IMG/VR virus record: IMGVR_UViG_3300017724_002943
Coordinates: 1 to 26,475 of that record
From: a virus
Strand: one strand, 5' to 3'
DNA length: 26,475 bases
The notes below the pieces were generated by a model. That model did not search any database and was not told where the DNA came from. It saw only the letters and a list, made by a program, of their open reading frames with translations. Shown here one piece after another: positions 7,357-14,631 of this stretch; the first letter of the stretch is position 1; each line of letters begins with the position of its first letter. The translations under genes and the position numbers were made by a program.

Positions 7357-8259
7357 ATGAAAGATCACGGATTATTAGTAGAAAAATATCGTCCTACAAA
7401 TTTAAATAATTATGTAGGTAATGAAAGTATTAAAAAATCAATATCTAGTTATATTGGTCAAAATGACATTCAAAATTTAATATTTTATGGTCCAGCTGGA
7501 ACAGGTAAAACTACATTAGCGAAATTAATTGTTAAAAATATTGAATGTGATCATCTTTATATTAATGCTTCTGATGAAAGAGGTATTGAAACAATTAGAG
7601 ACAAAGTATCGGGATTCGCTAGTACAATGTCTTTTAAACCCCTTAAAGTAGTTATTTTAGATGAAGCCGATTTTCTTACTATTCAGGCACAAGCTTCTCT
7701 TCGTAATGTTATTGAAACATTTTCACGCACAACCAGATTTATTTTAACTTGTAATTTTATAGAACGTATTATTGATCCCTTACAATCAAGGTGTCAAACA
7801 TTAAAAGTAGTACCTCCTAATAAATTAGATATTCTTAAACATTTAGTAAAAGTAGTTAAAAGAGAAAATATTTCTACAGTTGAAGAAGATTTAAGAATTA
7901 TTGTTGATAATAATTATCCTGATGTGCGTAAAATGCTTAATACTATACAAGTATCTACAACAGATAATAAACTAAATCTAGATACAACAGCATTAGTATC
8001 ATCTAATTATATTAAAGAAGTAGTTGAGGAATTATCAAACCAAAAATCTTGGATAAAAATAAGACAAATAATAGCAAATGCTAATGTAAAAGATTTTGAA
8101 GAATTATATCGTACTTTGTATGATGAATCGTCAAAATTTGCTCCTGGAAAGGAAGGAATGATTGCTTTTCATATAAATCAATTTTCATACCAATCAAATT
8201 TTAGAATTGATAAAGAAATTAATTGTATGGCTTTAATGAATCAATTAATTAATTTATAA
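7357..8259 (+). CDS. 44: Clamp-loader ATPase gp44
   Basis: 300 residues, slightly shorter than T4 gp44 (319). This AAA+ subunit uses ATP to open the gp45 ring and load it onto primer-template DNA. Visible motifs are the opening LLVEKYRP, typical of clamp-loader subunits; Walker A GPAGTGKT (45-52); Walker B VVILDEAD (98-105); sensor 1 LTCNF (around N133); and SRC with the trans-acting arginine finger (144-146). The start is fixed because the conserved EKYRP begins nine residues in, and no alternative start lies nearby. It has its own predicted promoter and probably leads the run of genes down to the nuclease at 11150. Its stop overlaps the next start by one base. Confidence 0.96.
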   Translation: MKDHGLLVEKYRPTNLNNYVGNESIKKSISSYIGQNDIQNLIFYGPAGTGKTTLAKLIVKNIECDHLYINASDERGIETIRDKVSGFASTMSFKPLKVVILDEADFLTIQAQASLRNVIETFSRTTRFILTCNFIERIIDPLQSRCQTLKVVPPNKLDILKHLVKVVKRENISTVEEDLRIIVDNNYPDVRKMLNTIQVSTTDNKLNLDTTALVSSNYIKEVVEELSNQKSWIKIRQIIANANVKDFEELYRTLYDESSKFAPGKEGMIAFHINQFSYQSNFRIDKEINCMALMNQLINL

Positions 8260-8894
8260 TGAAGTGGATAACTGAACCTACTGATCATAAAGGGTATTTA
8301 ATTAATGATATTATTTATACAAATGATGGTAGATTATTAGATAGTAATGGTAATGCTGTTATGATGGAATGGGAAAAACCTATAATGAAAGATGCTGCAT
8401 CTCTTATATGTAGAGATGGAGGTAGAATACTTAATGTAGGATTTGGATTAGGTCTTATAGATAATTACATTCAATCCCAGGATATAAAAGAACATTGGAT
8501 AATAGAAGCCCATCCTGGGGTTATTCAAAAAATGAAAGATGAAGGGTGGGATAAAAAACCTAATGTAAGGTGTATTTTTGATAAATGGCAGAATGTATAT
8601 AAAGATTTACCTAAATTTGATGGAGTATATTTTGATACATGGAAAGAAGCACATGAAGATTTTCATCAAATAATAGAAAGTATTCTAAACCCAGGAGCTA
8701 AATATTTATATTTTTTTGGACAGGTAATGTCCAATTCTTCAATTAAAGAATGGAGTAAATATGGGTTTGAATTAGAAGAACATACAACACATTTAAAAAA
8801 AATTGCAAAAAATCAACACCAACATTCACAATACTGGAATGAAAATAATAAAGAATTTAAACAAAATCTATTAATATATAATCAAAAACAATAA
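8259..8894 (+). CDS. Rmt2/GAMT-like SAM-dependent N-methyltransferase
   Basis: 211 residues, one class I methyltransferase domain. GNAVMMEWEKPIMKDAASL (31-49) precedes motif I ILNVGFGLG (57-65). Then come WIIEAHPGV (80-88, E83 expected to bind the ribose) and FDGVYFDTW (120-128). This exact series is typical of yeast Rmt2 (protein arginine delta-N-methyltransferase) and of guanidinoacetate methyltransferase, both of which methylate a guanidinium group. The ankyrin-like N-terminus of eukaryotic Rmt2 is absent, leaving only the catalytic domain. It sits between clamp-loader genes 44 and 62, a place with no such gene in T4. The substrate is unknown: an arginine on a phage or ribosomal protein, or a small guanidino compound, are possible. 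Confidence 0.8.
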   Translation: MKWITEPTDHKGYLINDIIYTNDGRLLDSNGNAVMMEWEKPIMKDAASLICRDGGRILNVGFGLGLIDNYIQSQDIKEHWIIEAHPGVIQKMKDEGWDKKPNVRCIFDKWQNVYKDLPKFDGVYFDTWKEAHEDFHQIIESILNPGAKYLYFFGQVMSNSSIKEWSKYGFELEEHTTHLKKIAKNQHQHSQYWNENNKEFKQNLLIYNQKQ

Positions 8895-8897
8895 AAA

Positions 8898-9140
8898 ATG
8901 AGTGAACAATTAAACCAGCCCCAGATAGACTTAAAAAGTACTACGGGATTCGAAGATGAAAATGGAAATAAAGTTTTCCAACAAGGATACATTCTTAGAA
9001 AAGTATCTAAATTTATATCAGGAGGTAATGAAGATGCTATGATGCCTATTCCTGTATTTTACGAACCAAGCACAGGTAAAATAGTAGGAGCTACATTACA
9101 CCCAGATTTAAAAGAAGAATTTAAGGATGAATGTATTTAA
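8898..9140 (+). CDS. Small protein of unknown function upstream of gp62
   Basis: 80 residues, not recognised. The N-terminus is polar. The central KVFQQGYILRKVSKFI and PIPVFYEPSTGKIVGATLHPDLKEEF suggest a small beta-rich fold. It begins 3 bp after the methyltransferase and its last 14 bases overlap the gp62-like gene, so it is likely co-translated with the clamp-loader subunit. No motif suggests a function. Confidence 0.7.
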   Translation: MSEQLNQPQIDLKSTTGFEDENGNKVFQQGYILRKVSKFISGGNEDAMMPIPVFYEPSTGKIVGATLHPDLKEEFKDECI

Positions 9141-9543
9141 TTGGTTAGAAGAAATTACTGTTAAGAAATCACCAGCATCCCAATTTTCTCAAAAGGATTG
9201 GGATGACTGGAATTCTTATATGGTTCATAGATTTTTATCTATGAATATGAGTTATGTTAATATAGTTAATATTGCTCAAGAATTTCAACCAACTGATAAA
9301 AAAGGTATCTATAATTTTTATAAAGAAATATTACCCCAAAAGAAAATATGGAATAAATATATAAAAAATAAAAGTAAAAAAGATACAAAAGAATTATCTA
9401 AAATTATATCTAATTATTTTAAAATTGGATTCAATGAAGCTAATTCGTATATTCCCATATTAGGGAAAGAAAGTATTATAGAAATACTTAAATCTATAGG
9501 AAACGAAAAAAAAGAAATAACTAAATTAATAAAAAATATATGA
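9127..9543 (+). CDS. 62: Clamp-loader small subunit, gp62-like
   Basis: 138 residues, shorter than T4 gp62 (187). The pattern VFNWLEEITVKKSP, then YMVHRFLSMNMSYVNIVNIAQEF, then YNFYKEILPQKKIWNKYIK, and a C-terminal helical region (IISNYFKIGFNEANSYIPIL, then IIEILKSIG) fits the phage clamp-loader A subunit as seen in T4-like marine phages. In those, NPF/YMVNRxLS, a QYxFY segment and a K/R-F-x-K/W segment occur in the same order (recalled, not searched). gp62 forms a 1:4 complex with gp44. Position downstream of 44 supports the call, although here a methyltransferase and a small gene intervene. It overlaps the next gene by 4 bp. Confidence 0.75.
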   Translation: MNVFNWLEEITVKKSPASQFSQKDWDDWNSYMVHRFLSMNMSYVNIVNIAQEFQPTDKKGIYNFYKEILPQKKIWNKYIKNKSKKDTKELSKIISNYFKIGFNEANSYIPILGKESIIEILKSIGNEKKEITKLIKNI

Positions 9544-9761
9544 ACTTAGAATTATATAACATGCTTATGACATCAGCTGAAGCGGATAAAGCAAAAGCCT
9601 TATTGTCATTAGATTTGTTAGGGAATAAAGCAACAGGTATTGGAGATCACTCAACAGAAGATTTTTACAAAAATGCTGAAGAAGCATTAGTTAAGCTAGT
9701 TGACGCCGACGATAGAATTAATACCCTTAAAATTTATTTTCACAGTAAAAAAGTTGTTTAA
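9540..9761 (+). CDS. Small helical protein of unknown function
   Basis: 73 residues, not recognised. It appears to be mostly helical: YNMLMTSAEADKAKALLSLDLL, a glycine-rich turn with GIGDHS, then TEDFYKNAEEALVKLVDADDRINTLKIYF. Start and stop overlap both neighbours (ATGA with the gp62-like gene, one base with the next), typical of coupled translation. No catalytic motif is visible. Confidence 0.7.
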   Translation: MNLELYNMLMTSAEADKAKALLSLDLLGNKATGIGDHSTEDFYKNAEEALVKLVDADDRINTLKIYFHSKKVV

Positions 9762-10189
9762 TGAGTGATATAGTTAAAAAATATTATGAAAATATGAGTG
9801 ATAGAGAAATTATGGATGCTAAAAATGGAAAATCAACTCCTGATTTAAATTCATCACCAATAGAAGTATTTGAACATGAATACCCAGAATTATCAGATGA
9901 GTTTAAACAAATACAAAATGAAATGTATGAAATGTTTGCTCGTAAGCATATGGATTATGGTTTAAATAATATTTCTTTAGGAGGTGATATATTAAATAAT
10001 AATGATGATAAAAAATTCTCATTAACAGGTTTAGCTATTAGACTCACAGATAAAATTTCACGTTTAAAAAATCTTCTTCTTAATGGAAGGAATTTTGTTG
10101 AGGGAGAAGGTATGGAAGATACATTTATTGATATTGCTAATTATGGAATAATTGGAATGTTAGTAGGAAGAAATAAGTGGAAAAAATAA
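9761..10189 (+). CDS. DUF1599 / Nmad1-like nucleotide-associated protein
   Basis: 142 residues. The C-terminal two thirds fit the DUF1599 family (nucleotide modification associated domain 1): FARKHMDYGLNNISLGG, SLTGLAIRLTDKISRLKNLL and DTFIDIANYGIIGMLV correspond to the family's KxxDYG, KxxRixxL and DxxxDxxNYxI pattern. The acidic and asparagine residues arranged on helices recall the MazG-like all-alpha pyrophosphohydrolases. The biochemical role is not established; the domain is often found near genes for modified nucleotides in phages. Together with the MazG-like gene at the window start it hints at nucleotide-pool handling. It sits 4 bp before the nuclease gene. Confidence 0.75.
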   Translation: MSDIVKKYYENMSDREIMDAKNGKSTPDLNSSPIEVFEHEYPELSDEFKQIQNEMYEMFARKHMDYGLNNISLGGDILNNNDDKKFSLTGLAIRLTDKISRLKNLLLNGRNFVEGEGMEDTFIDIANYGIIGMLVGRNKWKK

Positions 10190-10193
10190 TATT

Positions 10194-11150
10194 TTGGCTA
10201 AAAAGAAATTACCTATAATAGTAAGGGATATTAGGGAAAATCCACCTACACCTCTTAATTTTGCAGTTGAAAAAAATATTTCATACTCCCAACTTTCCAT
10301 GTTCACTCAGTGCCCTAAAAAATGGTCACTCCAATATAGAGATGGTCATAAAATTAGTGAGCAAAGTATTCATATGACTTTTGGAACAGCTTTACATGAG
10401 GTTTTACAACATTATTTAGATATAATGTATGATAAAAGTGGAGCTGAGGCTGATAGAATTAATATAGAAGAATTATTTGAAGAAACATTAAGAGAATGTT
10501 ATGCTAATGATTATAAAAAAAATAAAGGCAAACATTTTAGCACACCTGAAGAATTAAGAGAATTTTATGATGATGGTATAGCAATCCTCCAAAATTTCAA
10601 AAAGAAAAAAGGGGGTCATTTTAGTAAAAAAGGATGGTATTTAGTTGGTTGTGAAATACCTATAGTTATTGCGCCTAATTTGCGTCTTAACCGTGTTAAA
10701 TACATGGGTTACTTAGATATCGTAATGTATCATGAACCCACAAATACATTTAAAATAATCGACATAAAAACATCAACAAAAGGGTGGAGTAAATATGCTA
10801 AAAAAGATGAATCTAAACAATTTCAATTAATACTTTATAAATATTTCTTTAGTAAGCAATATAATATACCTATTGAAAATATTGATATTGAGTTTTTTAT
10901 AGTTAGAAGAAAGGTATATCTAGATGGAGAATTTCCTCAAAAAAGAATACAAACTTTCACTCCAGCATCTGGTAGAAATAAAGTAAACAAAGCAACTAAA
11001 AATTTAGATGAGTTTATAAATAAAGCATTTAACTTGGATGGGTCCTATAAAGATAGTATATTCCACGCAAAACCAAGTAAATGGAATTGTACATTTTGTC
11101 CATATAAAGATAATAAAGAACTTTGTAATGCAGTTGGTAAATCTCTTTAA
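10194..11150 (+). CDS. RecB/Cas4-like PD-(D/E)XK exonuclease with probable Fe-S cluster
   Basis: 318 residues from a TTG start; no ATG lies close enough, and the TTG directly gives MAKKKLP, like other starts here. SYSQLSMFTQCPKKW (30-44) is the opening signature of RecB-type nucleases. GTALHEVL has H68, GYLDIVMY has D175, IIDIKTSTKGW has D190 and K192, and QFQLILYKYF matches the conserved Q-x-x-x-Y motif. C40 together with C299, C302 and C311 (CTFCPYKDNKELC) reproduce the one-plus-three cysteine pattern that binds 4Fe-4S in Cas4 and AddB. It probably degrades or resects DNA in recombination, repair or host DNA breakdown. The -33 box of the next promoter lies inside its 3' end. Confidence 0.88.
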   Translation: MAKKKLPIIVRDIRENPPTPLNFAVEKNISYSQLSMFTQCPKKWSLQYRDGHKISEQSIHMTFGTALHEVLQHYLDIMYDKSGAEADRINIEELFEETLRECYANDYKKNKGKHFSTPEELREFYDDGIAILQNFKKKKGGHFSKKGWYLVGCEIPIVIAPNLRLNRVKYMGYLDIVMYHEPTNTFKIIDIKTSTKGWSKYAKKDESKQFQLILYKYFFSKQYNIPIENIDIEFFIVRRKVYLDGEFPQKRIQTFTPASGRNKVNKATKNLDEFINKAFNLDGSYKDSIFHAKPSKWNCTFCPYKDNKELCNAVGKSL

Positions 11151-11164
11151 TCTGCATATATGTA
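11134..11164 (+). promoter_or_regulatory. Bacteroidota-type promoter upstream of the RHH-like gene and glycan island
   Basis: TTGG at 11134-11137, 19 bp, TATATGTA at 11157-11164. Spacing is identical to the other three copies; the -7 box has G in place of T at its sixth position. It lies 31 bp before the ATG at 11196 and is the only such element seen before the long glycan island. Confidence 0.6.
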
Positions 11165-11195
11165 TAGACAAATATAACATTAAAAAATAAAGATT

Positions 11196-11384
11196 ATGGC
11201 ACAAAAAGAAATGACACTTACAAGTGTAAAAGTAAAAAGTGATTTATTTGAAGATTTTAAAATTGAATGTGTAAAAAGAAAATTTAGTTTTCAAAAATTA
11301 GCAGATAGATCTCTTTTTTTATATTTAACAGATGATGATTTTAGAAAAAAAATAAATTCACAAGTTAATTTAGAAAAAAATTAA
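11196..11384 (+). CDS. Ribbon-helix-helix-like small protein, possible regulator
   Basis: 62 residues. EMTLTSVKVKSDLFEDFKIECVKRKFSFQKLADRSLFLYL has the layout of an Arc/CopG-type ribbon-helix-helix domain: a short strand (TSVKV), a helix, a turn (KRKFS), a second helix. The remainder is a charged tail. RHH dimers bind DNA by the paired strands and often repress their own operon. It is preceded by a predicted promoter and stands at the head of the glycan island, which fits a regulator, but the DNA target and role are inferred. It could equally be an anti-host or structural small protein. Confidence 0.6.
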   Translation: MAQKEMTLTSVKVKSDLFEDFKIECVKRKFSFQKLADRSLFLYLTDDDFRKKINSQVNLEKN

Positions 11385-11407
11385 TAATAAATAAAATAAG
11401 TTTTTAA

Positions 11408-12838
11408 ATGAAGGAAGGTTATATTAAAAGAGAAGAAAGAAAAAAAATTCTTCTTCTAACAGATGATATTAGAGTTCACTCTGGGGTTGCTCAAATTGGA
11501 AGAGAAATAGTAATGCATACTGCCCATAGATACAATTGGGTTCAATTAGCAGGAGCTATTAAACATCCTGATACTGGGAACCTCCAAGATTTAAGTGATG
11601 ATACTAATAAAAAAATGGATCTAGAAGATTCTAATGTTTTGTTATATCCTTGTGATGGTTATGGGGATGAAAAATTAGTTCGTTTAGTTATAGAAAAAGA
11701 AAAACCAGATGCGATTCTTTTAATAACAGATCCACGTTATTTTGAGTGGTTATTTCAAATAGAAGATGAAATTAGAACTAAAATTCCTATAACATATTTA
11801 AATATTTGGGATGATTTACCAGCACCTATGTATAATCAAGATTTTTATGATTCATGTGATGGTTTATTTGGAATTTCTAAACAAACAAAAAATATCAATG
11901 AAATGGTATTAGGGAGTAAAGTTGAAGGAAAAACAATTAAATATATCCCTCATGGATTAAATAATAAAAAGTTTAAGATTTTAAAAAGTGATGATAAGGA
12001 ATTACTAAATTTTAAAAAAGAATTAAATGGAGAAAATAAAATAAAATTTTCACTTTTATTTAATTCTAGAAATATTAGAAGAAAATGTATTCCTGATACA
12101 ATATTAGCTTGGAAATTATTTTTAGATACTTTACCAAAAAAAGAAAGAAACCAATGTCAATTAGTTTTACATACTAATCCTATAGATCAACATGGAACTG
12201 ATCTACCATCAGTAATTAGATTTTTATTCCCAGATGATGATCATAACATTGTAATGTCAACTAATAAACTTTCGATTGAACAAATGAATTGTTTATACAA
12301 TAATGCTGATGGAGTAATATTATTATCCTCTGCTGAAGGTTGGGGATTATCTTTAACAGAAGCTATGTTAACTGGTACTCCTTTTATAGCTAATGTAACT
12401 GGGGGAATGCAAGATCAAATGAGATTTGTAGATAAAAATGGAGATTGGTATACACCAACACCTGATATTCCTTCTAACCATAGAGGAACTTATAAAGAGT
12501 GTGGAGAATGGGCTTTACCTGTATTCCCTTCAAACTTATCATTAGTAGGTTCTCCTAAAACACCTTATATCTATGATGATAGGTGTAGTGCTGAAGAAGC
12601 AGCATTAAAAATAAAAGAATTATACAGTATGAGTAAAAAAGAGAGAGAAGATAGAGGAAAAAAGGGTATGGAATGGGCTTTAGGAGATGAGGCTGGATTT
12701 ACTTCTGAACACCAAGCAACTAGATTTATAGATGCTATAGAAGAAACAATAAGTAATTTTGTACCTAAAAAAGGTTTTTCTTTTACTAGTGATAGTAACA
12801 AGTCAAACAAAGTTTTAAACCATAAATTAATATATTAA
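11408..12838 (+). CDS. GT-B glycosyltransferase, family 4-like (first)
   Basis: 476 residues. The N-terminal Rossmann half begins with KILLLTDDIRVHSGVAQIGREI, the usual opening with a donor-side glycine turn. KYIPHGLNNKKF at about 178-189 is the interdomain region. The C-terminal half holds SSAEGWGLSLTEAM (308-320), the E-x7-E motif (E310, E318) that contacts the nucleotide-sugar donor in GT4 enzymes. GTPFIANVTGGMQDQM follows as expected. It should be a retaining glycosyltransferase using a nucleotide sugar; the sugar and acceptor are unknown. It starts 23 bp after the RHH-like gene and opens the glycan island. Confidence 0.88.
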   Translation: MKEGYIKREERKKILLLTDDIRVHSGVAQIGREIVMHTAHRYNWVQLAGAIKHPDTGNLQDLSDDTNKKMDLEDSNVLLYPCDGYGDEKLVRLVIEKEKPDAILLITDPRYFEWLFQIEDEIRTKIPITYLNIWDDLPAPMYNQDFYDSCDGLFGISKQTKNINEMVLGSKVEGKTIKYIPHGLNNKKFKILKSDDKELLNFKKELNGENKIKFSLLFNSRNIRRKCIPDTILAWKLFLDTLPKKERNQCQLVLHTNPIDQHGTDLPSVIRFLFPDDDHNIVMSTNKLSIEQMNCLYNNADGVILLSSAEGWGLSLTEAMLTGTPFIANVTGGMQDQMRFVDKNGDWYTPTPDIPSNHRGTYKECGEWALPVFPSNLSLVGSPKTPYIYDDRCSAEEAALKIKELYSMSKKEREDRGKKGMEWALGDEAGFTSEHQATRFIDAIEETISNFVPKKGFSFTSDSNKSNKVLNHKLIY

Positions 12839-12839
12839 T

Positions 12840-14129
12840 ATGAAAAATACATTTGTTATAAGTTGTCCAATTGATACTTACAGTGGATATGGTGCACGAA
12901 GTAGGGATTTTGTAAAAGCCTTAATAGATCTAGATAAATATGATATTCAAATTTTACCTCAAAGGTGGGGTAAAACTGCTGAAGGTTTTATTGATAATAA
13001 TAAAGAATGGGAATTTTTAAATGATCACATAATTCCACAATTAATGGCAAAACCTGACTATTGGTGTCAAATTACAGTTCCTAATGAATTTCAAGCTATA
13101 GGACAATATAATATTGGTTTAACAGCTGGAATGGAAACAACTATTGTAGATGGAAGTTGGATTGAAGGTTGTAATAGAATGGATTTAATTCTTACATCAT
13201 CTAACCATTCTAAAAAAACATTTCAAAATAGTCAATTTTATAAAGATGGAAATGAAGAAAATCTTATTAAATTAGAAAAACCTATTGAAGTTTTATTTGA
13301 AGGTTTAAATTTAGATGTTTATAAAAAAACAAAAACATTTACAAATTCCGATTTATATAATGAAATTAATTCTATAAAAGAAGATTTTTCTTATTTAACT
13401 GTAGGTCATTGGATGCAAGGTGAATTAGGTGAGGATAGAAAAAATATAGGTTTAACAATTAAAGCATTTTATGAATTATTTAAAAATAGAACAAACACAC
13501 CAGCTTTAATTCTAAAAACTTGTATAGTAAATGGAAGTATTATGGATAGGTCAGAAATACTTAGAAGAATTAATATAATTAAAGAAGGTATCCAAAATGC
13601 TAAAACTCTTCCAAAAATATATGTACTTCATGGTAATTTTACAGACCCTGAAATAAATGAATTATATAATCATCCTAAAGTAAAAGCAATGATTAGTTTA
13701 ACAAAAGGAGAAGGTTTTGGGAGACCATTATTAGAATTTAGTGCTATTGATAAACCCATTATAGCTTCAAATTGGTCAGGACATTTAGATTTCTTAGAAG
13801 AAGAACACACAGCATTAGTAGGAGGTAAATTAGACAAAATTCATCAATCAGCAATTGTTCAAAATATGATTATACCTGAAGCTGAATGGTTTAGACCTGA
13901 ATTACAAGATATAGGGTATTCTTTTAATATTATTTGGGAAGAATATAAAGAATTTATAAAAAAAGCAAAAAAACAAGGATCGCATTCAAGAAATAATTTT
14001 TCATTTAATAAAATGAAAGATAAAATAGAAGAAATTTTTAATAATAATTTAATAGATTTACCTAAAAAGCTAGATTTAAAAATTGCTAATATTGAAATGC
14101 CTAAAAAACCAACACTAAAAAAAGTATAA
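12840..14129 (+). CDS. GT-B glycosyltransferase, family 4-like (second)
   Basis: 429 residues. The start resembles the preceding gene in layout (CPIDTYSGYGARSRDFVKAL, with a glycine turn). IEVLFEGLNLDVYKK (149-163) corresponds to the interdomain hinge, and SLTKGEGFGRPLLEF (286-300) is the E-x7-E motif (E291, E299). DKPIIASNWSGHLDFL follows. It is probably a retaining transferase acting on the same glycan as its neighbour. It begins one base after the previous stop. The two GT4 genes are not close copies, so they probably add different sugars. Confidence 0.85.
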   Translation: MKNTFVISCPIDTYSGYGARSRDFVKALIDLDKYDIQILPQRWGKTAEGFIDNNKEWEFLNDHIIPQLMAKPDYWCQITVPNEFQAIGQYNIGLTAGMETTIVDGSWIEGCNRMDLILTSSNHSKKTFQNSQFYKDGNEENLIKLEKPIEVLFEGLNLDVYKKTKTFTNSDLYNEINSIKEDFSYLTVGHWMQGELGEDRKNIGLTIKAFYELFKNRTNTPALILKTCIVNGSIMDRSEILRRINIIKEGIQNAKTLPKIYVLHGNFTDPEINELYNHPKVKAMISLTKGEGFGRPLLEFSAIDKPIIASNWSGHLDFLEEEHTALVGGKLDKIHQSAIVQNMIIPEAEWFRPELQDIGYSFNIIWEEYKEFIKKAKKQGSHSRNNFSFNKMKDKIEEIFNNNLIDLPKKLDLKIANIEMPKKPTLKKV

Positions 14130-14130
14130 A

Positions 14131-14628
14131 ATGGTAGAAACTGATAAATTAATAAAATGTAATAGATGTGGGGGAGATGCTTGTTATAAGCAAGAAATAA
14201 ATGGTATAGAATTATATTCTTGTTACGGTTGTGGGTTTCAAACTTCATCTATAATGAAAAAAGGAGAAAAGTTTTTTGAAGAACAAATGGAAATTCTTCC
14301 TGAGTTATATAAAGCTTTACTTGGAGAAGATGAAGAGGGAATGATTTGGATGCCCCAAACAGTAAATCTACCACAACAAGGGATGGTTTTTGCCTCTGTA
14401 GCTAAAGATCATGCTGTTGTAAATGAAACCCCCTCTCAAGATAATTATGAATGGGCTGCTGTAAAGGCTATTCCAATACCTGAAGAAGATAAAGAAAAAT
14501 ATCCTATACCTAATAAAGAAGGAGAATTTTATGAATGGAGAATGGATATGACTACTGAAAAAAGATTTGCTCATAATGATTTTGTAGAAGCTTTAGATTA
14601 TATTGGGATATTTGGTAAAGAAGAGTAA
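14131..14628 (+). CDS. Zinc-ribbon protein of unknown function in glycan island
   Basis: 165 residues. A zinc ribbon is visible at the N-terminus: IKCNRCGG (C10, C13) and YSCYGCGF (C31, C34). The rest has no motif I know; it is acidic and ends with EWRMDMTTEKRFAHNDFVEALDYIG. It begins one base after the second GT4 gene and ends 3 bp before the GT9-like gene, so it is embedded in the glycosylation genes. It may bind nucleic acid or stabilise a partner, but position is the only guide. Confidence 0.8.
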   Translation: MVETDKLIKCNRCGGDACYKQEINGIELYSCYGCGFQTSSIMKKGEKFFEEQMEILPELYKALLGEDEEGMIWMPQTVNLPQQGMVFASVAKDHAVVNETPSQDNYEWAAVKAIPIPEEDKEKYPIPNKEGEFYEWRMDMTTEKRFAHNDFVEALDYIGIFGKEE

Positions 14629-14631
14629 ATA

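Noticed and set aside
8259-8894. DNA methyltransferase for restriction evasion
   Set aside because: No DPPY/NPPY or PCQ motif; the pattern fits guanidinium methyltransferases instead.
10194-11150. Cas4-like nuclease as a sign of a CRISPR system
   Set aside because: No CRISPR repeats, Cas1 or Cas2 are seen; single RecB/Cas4-like nucleases are common in phages.
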